29,694 nt of DNA, taken from NCBI GenBank assembly GCA_947177695.1, contig CAMWVO010000001.1, forward strand, positions 1-29,694, given 5' to 3'. A program made the translations under genes and the position numbers. The notes under the pieces are model-generated. The model saw nothing but the letters and a program-made list of their open reading frames with translations. It was not told the DNA's origin and ran no database searches. The DNA comes from an uncultured Clostridia bacterium (lineage in GTDB: Bacteria; Bacillota; Clostridia; Oscillospirales; Ruminococcaceae). Positions 24,601 through 29,694 of this stretch are shown in pieces (within the stretch, counting starts at the first letter, position 1; the number at the start of each line of letters is the position of its first letter).

Positions 24601-25724
24601 AGTTCGATGTGAGCAAGCCCAATTATGTTCACACGGGTCTTTTAAACGGAGACAGCTGGACATATTACGTTGTTGCCTATAAGACCGTAAACGGCACAAG
24701 AGTTTACAGCAGTCCCACAAGATCGGTGACCGTTACCGCAGGCGTTTCGCTTAATTCGGTAATAGACCTTGTCGCTACAGCGGGCAACCGTCAGATCGAC
24801 CTGAACTGGACAGCCGTCAAGGGCGCGGAGGGATACGTTGTTTATCTCTATAATACCAGAACAATGGAATTTGAACCGATAACCGTTATAAGCGGCACCA
24901 AATTTTCCCATACCGGTCTGAAAAACGGTCAGAAGTATACCTATATGGTAGCTCCCTATAAGACCATAAACGGCGAAAGATTTTACGGCGAGTACTCCAT
25001 GTCGGTTTCGGCAACTCCCTCCACGGGTTCGCTGACCGATATCGACAGCAATCTCAACGTCAAGGGTACAACGCCTTACGGCATTTCTCACAGCGAGTAC
25101 ATTACCGCAAGCGCAAACCACGCCGCTTTTGACGAGTCGGTAGACGTTTACTTCACTACAAACAGAGAGTCCACCGACGCTGTAAAGGACGTGCTCAAGA
25201 ATTACGCAGATGGATTGAACAGCTTTATAATCTATCCCTTTGATATCAGTATCTACAGGGAGGGTACAAAGATCGAGGTCGATCCCAACAGCGGCTTCAG
25301 CGTGACGGTAACAATGCCGATACCCGACAGGCTTATCGCTTACCGCGACTATATCACGGTGGTACATATCGGCGACGGAATGGATGAGACAGAGGAGATC
25401 AGAGCCGATTCCGCAGAGGATTGGATCCGTACTGCGGATACCGCTCTCGAGGTACTGCCCAGCGCAGTTGTGGATATAGACAACGTATGGTGTATCCAGT
25501 TTGTCTGCACAAGCTTTTCGCCTTACGCCTTTGTAATCTACAAGGAGCATATCCTTGACGTTTCCGCGGGCGGAGGAGTTATCAACGGCGACTTTGCGGG
25601 TACCTTTAATTCGGGAGTGCTGCTCTTTACCGCGCTGCCCGACATCATGCCGCACAACAAAAAGCTTAAGATCGTACAGAGCGGCAAAAAAAGATACCGC
25701 ATAAAGAACGTTGAAAAAAGATAA
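21648..25724 (+). CDS. Large secreted fibronectin type III repeat protein with unusual N-terminus
   Basis: The product has 1358 residues. The first 80 residues are basic and not signal-like, then a hydrophobic segment (about 86-108, MSAVLAAAFVMMFVPELGI) ends at EVAAA, a plausible signal-peptidase site. Three divergent FN3-type domains (about 275-370, 410-525, 545-650) come before five closely similar FN3 domains (about 655-1122). Each of the five contains a W(T/D/A)AV.GA.GY strand, '(L/V)..G..(Y/W).YYV.AYK..NG' and a linker starting L(D/T/E/N)(T/A/S). The C-terminal domain (about 1135-1320) ends in a strand pair with TSFSPYAFVIYK, as in other clostridial surface proteins. There is no LPxTG, dockerin, SLH or final membrane helix, so attachment is unexplained; it may be released or stay anchored by the N-terminal segment. 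Likely role: extracellular scaffold or adhesion spacer. It has its own promoter and terminator. Confidence 0.85.
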   Translation: MLDFNTKKEMLRRLKARRSKNKLMWLPCVTAEIFIKLWYAFLCRADLALSDKNGNFLGVKQPSEKVRTRRQDDIVYVKRPFWGRIMSAVLAAAFVMMFVPELGISFEVAAAITATTTVEGVDYVYDPNSGGNDNYYRKDEFDSASARVIDASLINYDVAYGSVRVTWSLGSLDRELIDTVHIELVDTASGRVLNENNVRKDASEWVFTDIGSTTGVRVRLAPTTLIDRYKYTPKDPDDPDSSARISLEQKDGFAVDGQASIKDIGRLDATFDPPVLKIVNENGVEIDDCSIIDCNSGKVMLTWSEVLQKGGNSSDLNTPAEGYVVYRYDVTNKRYDSPMDVGHTLEYAVNNVTPGSRYQYFIEAYRNVWGNTGYNENNVGIISSSKDQIKSNSETKMNVIYSRVFRNLYIAPAAPNLAVDDGNPKAKSIKLSWSPAVGDYDGVEIYRSVGEIDPKTIPEVANGTTTFSDWLKTQSASPGDAYKDFKITGVGKSDFEKAIRNIDDTTNIAEGVQYYYYAIAYTRKDNQAKIYSTPTIRAAKLELKISRTALAIVNSDGRVDVSWTAVEGADGYQLEITQRSRYNPITKKVETLNPPEIIDTRDIENGTTFAHTELYNGEQYTYRVRPYVMIETSTGERPYYGEWCDPRNVTVGLGLDTPENVVADGSKDGQITVKWDAVPGATGYTLYYKNKNTGASGTFKTTKTTYTQTNLVNEHVLEYYVVAYKNVNVNGSDGVQVIESDPSGIVTVKVGKALTTPQDLKAVTTDGTITVTWAAVNGAEGYLLHYKYIKKNGTSTNYTDETVFDVTKPNYVHSGLNNGDRYTYYVEAYKEVSGERVFSPKSDEAWAIVGVPLDAPKDFSGTTKDGIVDLKWTAVKGAEGYILYFRKNGGAWEEVDISKTSFQHAGLNNGDRYEYYVVAYKTVNGERIFSSGESNHLNFTIGDELESPKDFNAVTTDGQVSLTWTAVKGAEGYIVYAYGGGRSYQFDVSKPNYVHTGLLNGDSWTYYVVAYKTVNGTRVYSSPTRSVTVTAGVSLNSVIDLVATAGNRQIDLNWTAVKGAEGYVVYLYNTRTMEFEPITVISGTKFSHTGLKNGQKYTYMVAPYKTINGERFYGEYSMSVSATPSTGSLTDIDSNLNVKGTTPYGISHSEYITASANHAAFDESVDVYFTTNRESTDAVKDVLKNYADGLNSFIIYPFDISIYREGTKIEVDPNSGFSVTVTMPIPDRLIAYRDYITVVHIGDGMDETEEIRADSAEDWIRTADTALEVLPSAVVDIDNVWCIQFVCTSFSPYAFVIYKEHILDVSAGGGVINGDFAGTFNSGVLLFTALPDIMPHNKKLKIVQSGKKRYRIKNVEKR
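23607..25013 (+). repeat. Five tandem FN3-coding repeats, period about 280-290 bases
   Basis: Codons for five consecutive FN3 domains of about 90-97 residues recur with strongly conserved blocks, for example the DNA coding for GAEGY and for AYKTVNGER. Similarity between neighbouring units, especially units 2 to 5, suggests duplication within the gene. Units start at residues about 655, 754, 852, 945 and 1035 of the protein. Confidence 0.8.
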
Positions 25725-25780
25725 GTCCGCGGCTCGGTGCAAATACTTTTGGGACGCAGACGTCATCAGTTGAATATTCA

Positions 25781-25819
25781 AACAGCCGAAAGCATTTCAT
25801 TGTGCTTTCGGCTGTTTTT
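25781..25819 (+). terminator. Intrinsic terminator of the FN3 gene
   Basis: AACAGCCGAAAGCA (25781-25794) pairs perfectly with TGCTTTCGGCTGTT (25803-25816) around an 8-base loop, followed by more T residues (a TTTTT run to 25819). It lies 56 bases after the FN3 stop codon. Confidence 0.93.
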
Positions 25820-25827
25820 ATTGCATA

Positions 25828-25859
25828 GTTTGACCCCCGGTCATACCGAGGGGTCAAAC
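25828..25859. terminator. Second hairpin at the end of the diguanylate cyclase gene
   Basis: GTTTGACCCC (25828-25837) pairs with GGGGTCAAAC (25850-25859), and inside it CGGT pairs with ACCG around a three-base loop. It stands 38 bases beyond the stop of the minus-strand GGDEF gene. No clear T-run follows on the minus strand, so it could be a terminator aided by the neighbouring hairpin, or an mRNA 3' stabiliser. Confidence 0.55.
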
Positions 25860-25897
25860 GCTTAGTTCCCTGCAAAATAAGCTTGGCTTAAAATGAT

Positions 25898-27052
25898 TTA
25901 TCTTACGCTGATAGCGGGATTGCTTTCTTTGATCCTTATTTTATCTTCGTACATACGCTTGTCTGCAAGAGAAATAACATCAAAAACGCTTACAAATTCA
26001 TCATCGTTTACGTCGGCAGCTCCTATTGCAATACTTAACGGTTGTTTTAGATCTGTGTATGTATTGCAGCCGTTCCGCACATCTGCGATCTCTTTTTCAA
26101 CGTTTGATTTATTTTTGTCAATAAATACCGCTACAAATTCATCTCCGCCTATACGGTAAACATTATATGCCGATCTCAGATTTTTGGATAGAACGTCCGC
26201 TGCCGCACGAATAAGCTCGTCTCCCGCAATGTGTCCGTAATTGTCGTTTACCGTTTTTAAACCGTTCAGATCGCATACAACGCATATTATCAAATTGCTG
26301 CCTTTTTCATCTGAAAAATATTTTGCATCAAGCCTTTTCATGTCCTCATTGTAGCAGTTCTTATTTTTGATACCGGTATCCAGATCAATGTACGCACGCT
26401 TCATAAAATGTGCGGCAGGATTTTCGATCGTGAAGAAAAGTCCCATTGTAACGAGAGTTACCGCCGCGCCGGTAAAAAAGAATTCCACGACCGAAAGCTG
26501 TATAAGCATACTTAAAAGCACAAACATATTGCAGGGCAGCAAACCGGTTATAATAGTTTTTTCCGCCCGCCGTATATTTACCAGAAGTATTACCATACCT
26601 GCAATATTGTACAGAGCAACTATGGCAAAGCCGACCAAGGTGCAGCTTCCCGCGCTGTAATCCGTTCCGTTTCCCGGCAGATACACTATTTTAAGGAAAG
26701 GCATTACAACCGCATATAAGAGAACAGGCAGACGCACAAATTTCAAATATTTTTTCAGCGACTCGCTTGAGATCAGATTTTTTAGAATATAGCAAAAAAT
26801 TTCGCAGCCAAAGCAGATGGCGGATAAATACATAAGCATATGCAAAACTTCATTCATAGACGCATCGACTGTCTGACGGTGATTTACGGTATAAACGGTT
26901 ACTCCGTCAAAGATAACGTGCGTAAGTCCAAACAGGCAAACCCTGAAAAATATTTTTTCGGTTTTGCTGCCGTATATCCAATAATATACCAGCAGCAGCA
27001 CCAGAATGATGGCGCATACTATTTCCGAACGCAGAACAAGAAGCATATTCAT
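25898..27052 (-). CDS. Membrane-bound diguanylate cyclase (GGDEF domain)
   Basis: The product has 384 residues. The N-terminal half (about 1-210) holds seven hydrophobic segments with no recognisable periplasmic sensor loop. After a short linker (AYIDLDTGIKNKNCY) comes a GGDEF domain (about 222-375), with the metal-binding DLNGLKTVND, the substrate-binding NYGHIAGDELI and an intact RIGGDEF signature. It should therefore make cyclic-di-GMP from two GTP. The inhibitory RxxD site that often precedes the signature is absent (YNVYRIGGDEF), so feedback inhibition through that site is not expected. ATG at 27050-27052 has ACGGAG 8 bases upstream; a second ATG two codons on is possible. It is a single-gene unit with a perfect consensus promoter, which suggests constant expression and control by its membrane part. 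Confidence 0.92.
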   Translation of the reverse strand: MNMLLVLRSEIVCAIILVLLLVYYWIYGSKTEKIFFRVCLFGLTHVIFDGVTVYTVNHRQTVDASMNEVLHMLMYLSAICFGCEIFCYILKNLISSESLKKYLKFVRLPVLLYAVVMPFLKIVYLPGNGTDYSAGSCTLVGFAIVALYNIAGMVILLVNIRRAEKTIITGLLPCNMFVLLSMLIQLSVVEFFFTGAAVTLVTMGLFFTIENPAAHFMKRAYIDLDTGIKNKNCYNEDMKRLDAKYFSDEKGSNLIICVVCDLNGLKTVNDNYGHIAGDELIRAAADVLSKNLRSAYNVYRIGGDEFVAVFIDKNKSNVEKEIADVRNGCNTYTDLKQPLSIAIGAADVNDDEFVSVFDVISLADKRMYEDKIRIKESNPAISVR

Positions 27053-27147
27053 AAAAGCAACTCCGTTTCTGTTTCAATAATTTGAAATCGTTTATTTTTG
27101 TGTTATCTATGAATTAAATAATCTGTTTTTATTAAATTTATGTTTTT

Positions 27148-27176
27148 ATTATACGGCATTTTTGTATGTTTGTCAA
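27148..27176 (-). promoter_or_regulatory. Perfect consensus sigma-A promoter of the diguanylate cyclase gene
   Basis: On the minus strand TTGACA (27171-27176), a 17-base spacer and TATAAT (27148-27153). The leader to the ATG at 27052 is about 90 bases and is AT-rich with no evident structure. Confidence 0.92.
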
Positions 27177-27208
27177 TAAATTAAGGTAAACAGTCTGCGG
27201 ATATTGCA

Positions 27209-27242
27209 ATGTTCCCCGTCAGTATTATCGGACGGGGAACAT
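27209..27242 (-). terminator. Hairpin at the end of feoB
   Basis: ATGTTCCCCGTC (27209-27220) pairs perfectly with GACGGGGAACAT (27231-27242) around a 10-base loop, about 30 bases beyond the feoB stop. No long T-run follows on the minus strand, so it is either a weaker terminator or a stabilising structure; the orientation call rests on gene order. Confidence 0.6.
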
Positions 27243-27271
27243 TTAATCGGTATTTTGGTCTGCGGTCAGAA

Positions 27272-29428
27272 CTATACGCCGAAAAGCCGCATAAGATTTG
27301 CCGTAAGCGCGCAGAGGACTATCCCGACCGCAGTGGGAAGCACAAAGGCGGCGGCTGTCCATTTAAGGCTGCCAGTTTCCTTTTTCACGGTAATGCAGGT
27401 GGTGGAGCAGGGAAAATGGAAAAGCATGAAAATAATAGTGCAGACCGCTGTGGTGAGAGTCCAGCCATTGTCCGCAAGAAGCGTTTTAAGCTGACCGAGA
27501 TTTTCGTATTCCACGATCTTTCCTGTGGAAAGATACGCCATGAGCATTATCGGCACGACTATTTCGTTTGCGGGAAAGCCCAAAATAAACGCTAAAAGTA
27601 TAACTCCGTCCAGACCGATAAACCGTGCAAACGGGTCGAGAAAATCGGCGCAGACGGTGAGCAGAGCAGCGTCCCCGATCTTTACCGCGCCGAGAAGCCA
27701 TATTACAAGTCCTGCGGGAGCGGCTACGGCAATGGCTCTGCCGAGGACGAATATCGTCCTGTCAAAAACCGAGCGGACAATGACCTTTCCTATCTGCGGT
27801 CGGCGGTAAGGAGGAAGCTCCAGCGCAAAGGAGGAGGGCACGCCTTTCAGTACCGTACAGGAAAGAAGCCGCGACATAAGCAGGGTGAGAAAAACTCCGA
27901 GAATTACCGCCGCGGTAAGCACCGCGACCGAAGCCAGACTTCCCGCAAAGCCGCCCGCACCCGCCGTTATGAACATGGTTATTATCGCGATAAGGGTGGG
28001 AAATCTTCCGTTGCATGGTACAAAGCTGTTGGTGAGTATGGCTATGAGCCGTTCTCTCGGAGAGTCTATTATGCGGCAGCCCGTTACCCCCGCGGCGTTG
28101 CAGCCGAAGCCCATTGCCATGGTAAGAGCCTGTTTGCCGCAGGCACCCGCTTTTTTGAAGTATCTGTCAAGATTGAAGGCGGCGCGGGGAAGATACCCCA
28201 CGTCCTCAAGCAGGGTGAACAGCGGAAAGAAAATTGCCATCGGCGGGAGCATTACCGACGTTACCCATGCGAGGACGCGGTACACGCCGTCGATGAGCAG
28301 ACCGTGAAGCCACTCGGGTGCGCCCGCGGCTGCAAGCAGGTCGGAAAGCTTATCTCCCAAAGAGAAAAGCGCGCCGAAAAGCAGGTCGGAGGGATAGTTT
28401 GCGCCCTCAATGGTTATCCAGAATATCGCCAGCAGAAGCGCAGCCATGATGGGTACGCCCCATACTTTATGGGTAAGCACCCGGTCTATACGCCTGTCGC
28501 GCTCGTAATAATCTGGACGTTCAAAGGAAACGCACTCGGCGGCGTAACTCTCCGCCTGCCTTACCGCCGAGGTTACAAGCATATCCTTGAGCGCGGCGCG
28601 GTCTATGCCTTTTTCCGCAAGAAGCTCTCCCGCCCTGAATGCGGCGAGGCATATTTCGTCGTCGGCTGAAAGGTCGAAGCCCGCAAATTTATTTATGGAA
28701 CCAAGAAGCTTTTCGTCCCCCTCCAGAATTTTCAAAGCCGTCCAGCGGGGGGACAGCTTTCCGTTAAGCTTCGGTTCAAGCTCGGAGGACAGTATCTCCG
28801 CAGCAGCTTCTATTTCCTCCGAATACAGCAGGCATGGTTTTTCGGGACGCTTTGCGTTTAACGCTTCGGGAAGGCGCGCCATCATCTCGTCTATGCCCTT
28901 TCCGCTTCTTGCCGCCGCGCCGCAGACGGGTACTCCAAGCAGTTTGCTCAGTTTTTCCAGATCGACGGATATCATTTTCTTTTCCGCTTCGTCCAGAAGA
29001 TTTACGCACACAAGGGTGTGTTCGGTTATTTCTATCGTTTGCAGGACAAGATTAAGATTTCGTTCAAGACAGGTCGCGTCGCACACCACGATCACCGCGT
29101 CGGGGACGCCGGTTTCGGGAGAGCCGAAGCATATGAAGTCCCGCGCAACCTCCTCTTCGGCGGAATGTGCAAGCAGGGAATATGTACCCGGAATGTCAGC
29201 CATAACATAGCTGCGTTCGCCCCGCACGCATCTGCCCTGCGCGCTGCAAACGGTTTTGCCCGTCCAGTTTCCCGTGTGCTGCTTCATTCCCGTCAGAGCG
29301 TTAAAGACCGTTGATTTTCCCACATTAGGATTTCCCGCCAGAGCAACGACCTTGTCGCCGTCGCCCCTGCTGACGGAAAAGCTTCCGTCGCAGGCGTTTC
29401 TGCCCACCGATCCGGCAGTCAGACCCAT
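27272..29428 (-). CDS. feoB: Ferrous iron transport protein B
   Basis: The product has 718 residues. The N-terminal GTPase domain has G1 GNPNVGKS (residues 32-39), G3 DIPG (78-81), G4 NLLD (143-146) and a G5-like ARSGKG. A helical insertion follows (about 190-285), then a polytopic membrane core. The first gate region contains the conserved Cys of MGFGCNAAGVTGC, and the later NSFVPCNGRFP keeps a Cys at the second gate position; this VPCNGRFP form is the clostridial variant rather than the E. coli SCxARLP form. It imports Fe2+. ATG at 29426-29428 was chosen because AAGGAG lies 8 bases upstream; a GTG three codons earlier sits inside the ribosome site. No feoA is seen in the window. A stop and terminator-like hairpin upstream suggest that feoB is transcribed alone or with genes not visible here. 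Confidence 0.95.
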   Translation of the reverse strand: MGLTAGSVGRNACDGSFSVSRGDGDKVVALAGNPNVGKSTVFNALTGMKQHTGNWTGKTVCSAQGRCVRGERSYVMADIPGTYSLLAHSAEEEVARDFICFGSPETGVPDAVIVVCDATCLERNLNLVLQTIEITEHTLVCVNLLDEAEKKMISVDLEKLSKLLGVPVCGAAARSGKGIDEMMARLPEALNAKRPEKPCLLYSEEIEAAAEILSSELEPKLNGKLSPRWTALKILEGDEKLLGSINKFAGFDLSADDEICLAAFRAGELLAEKGIDRAALKDMLVTSAVRQAESYAAECVSFERPDYYERDRRIDRVLTHKVWGVPIMAALLLAIFWITIEGANYPSDLLFGALFSLGDKLSDLLAAAGAPEWLHGLLIDGVYRVLAWVTSVMLPPMAIFFPLFTLLEDVGYLPRAAFNLDRYFKKAGACGKQALTMAMGFGCNAAGVTGCRIIDSPRERLIAILTNSFVPCNGRFPTLIAIITMFITAGAGGFAGSLASVAVLTAAVILGVFLTLLMSRLLSCTVLKGVPSSFALELPPYRRPQIGKVIVRSVFDRTIFVLGRAIAVAAPAGLVIWLLGAVKIGDAALLTVCADFLDPFARFIGLDGVILLAFILGFPANEIVVPIMLMAYLSTGKIVEYENLGQLKTLLADNGWTLTTAVCTIIFMLFHFPCSTTCITVKKETGSLKWTAAAFVLPTAVGIVLCALTANLMRLFGV

Positions 29429-29480
29429 GCAAATCACTCCTTATAGTATTATCGCCGGACTGCGCTTTTCGGCAGTCCGA

Positions 29481-29501
29481 TCTCGATATTCAATATTGAG
29501 A
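29481..29501. promoter_or_regulatory. Near-palindromic possible operator upstream of feoB
   Basis: TCTCGATATT-C-AATATTGAGA is a 21-base dyad with one mismatch, about 55 bases before the feoB ATG and close to a TATACT-like -10 on the minus strand (29511-29516). Iron uptake genes are often repressed by Fur or DtxR-type proteins at such dyads. The sequence is not a clear match to either consensus, so the regulator is unknown. A second stem (CGGACTGC/GCAGTCCG) lies between it and the ribosome site. Confidence 0.45.
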
Positions 29502-29557
29502 CCTCTTTTCAGTATATGCATGGTACAAGCCGAGCGATTATTCGGATATGGAAATAA

Positions 29558-29585
29558 AAAACGGACGCAATTTGACGTCCGTTTT
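29558..29585 (-). terminator. Intrinsic terminator between feoB and the region to the right
   Basis: AAAACGGACG (29558-29567) pairs perfectly with CGTCCGTTTT (29576-29585). On the minus strand the stem is followed by a run of T, so it would end transcripts entering from genes beyond the right edge before they reach feoB. No gene is recognisable between it and the window end; the last 55 bases hold two small GC-rich hairpins (GGCGGC-GAA-GCCGCC and CGAGCTG-AGCC-CAGCTCG). Confidence 0.7.
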
Positions 29586-29694
29586 GGTTTGTCGGTAAAG
29601 GTGATAAATTTTGATTTACACGACTAACTGTCGGAACATTCAGGCGGCGAAGCCGCCGACTAAAGCTGGTCGAGCTGAGCCCAGCTCGCAGAAG

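Noticed and set aside
24642..25781. Minus-strand frames opposite the FN3 gene (also 23385-24359)
   Set aside because: They are antisense shadows of the FN3 repeats; their apparent internal repeats come from the repeats on the plus strand.
29639..29688. GC-rich hairpins at the right edge as a possible structured RNA or tRNA
   Set aside because: Two short stems only, with no cloverleaf, no CCA end and no known RNA pattern; too close to the edge to judge.

Overview
The window looks like the chromosome of an anaerobic Gram-positive Clostridia member, most likely Oscillospiraceae (Ruminococcus-like). This is inferred from several things. Coding regions have moderate GC and the spacers are AT-rich. 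Ribosome sites are strong AGGAGG types and promoters are sigma-A type (TTGACA/TATAAT with 17-base spacers). There are many secreted lipoproteins with S/T/E-rich linkers, BspA-like leucine-rich repeat and fibronectin type III surface proteins, and a clostridial-type FeoB. I saw no rRNA, tRNA, CRISPR array, transposase or phage gene.

Layout. (1) Bases 1-4429, plus strand: the tail of an unidentified gene, a damaged BspA-like LRR membrane protein gene, a TgpA-like membrane transglutaminase and a short-chain dehydrogenase, closed by a strong bidirectional terminator at 4523-4563. (2) Bases 4567-13193, minus strand: one probable transcription unit starting at a near-consensus promoter (13259-13287). 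It encodes a CNNM/CorC-type CBS membrane protein and then five consecutive paralogous transglutaminase-like lipoproteins, all with an intact Cys-His-Asp triad. (3) Bases 13445-15399, minus: a YdbS/YdbT-like pair of bacterial PH-domain membrane proteins. (4) Bases 15536-16894, plus: an AGCS sodium:alanine/glycine symporter. (5) Bases 16903-18243, minus: a YiiX-like permuted NlpC/P60 protein and a small membrane protein. (6) Bases 18525-21479, plus, behind a good promoter: PilZ-domain protein, orphan ParA-type ATPase, ComFB-like protein, SfsA and a 57-residue Cys-containing protein (DUF6472-like). (7) Bases 21648-25724, plus: a 1358-residue fibronectin type III repeat protein with an unusual long N-terminus, followed by a clear terminator. 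(8) Bases 25898-27052, minus: a membrane diguanylate cyclase (GGDEF) behind a perfect consensus promoter. (9) Bases 27272-29428, minus: FeoB, with a near-palindromic possible operator upstream.

How the parts may work together. Regions 1, 2 and 7 are all about the cell surface. Six transglutaminase-fold proteins (one polytopic, five lipoproteins), an LRR protein and an FN3 protein suggest a locus for processing or cross-linking surface protein or peptidoglycan, but the substrates cannot be read from sequence. Regions 6 and 8 suggest cyclic-dinucleotide signalling: a diguanylate cyclase lies about 5 kb from an operon that combines a degenerate PilZ protein, a ParA ATPase without ParB, and a ComFB-like protein. 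The PilZ-ParA-ComFB set and the five-gene lipoprotein array are the best candidates here for undescribed systems.
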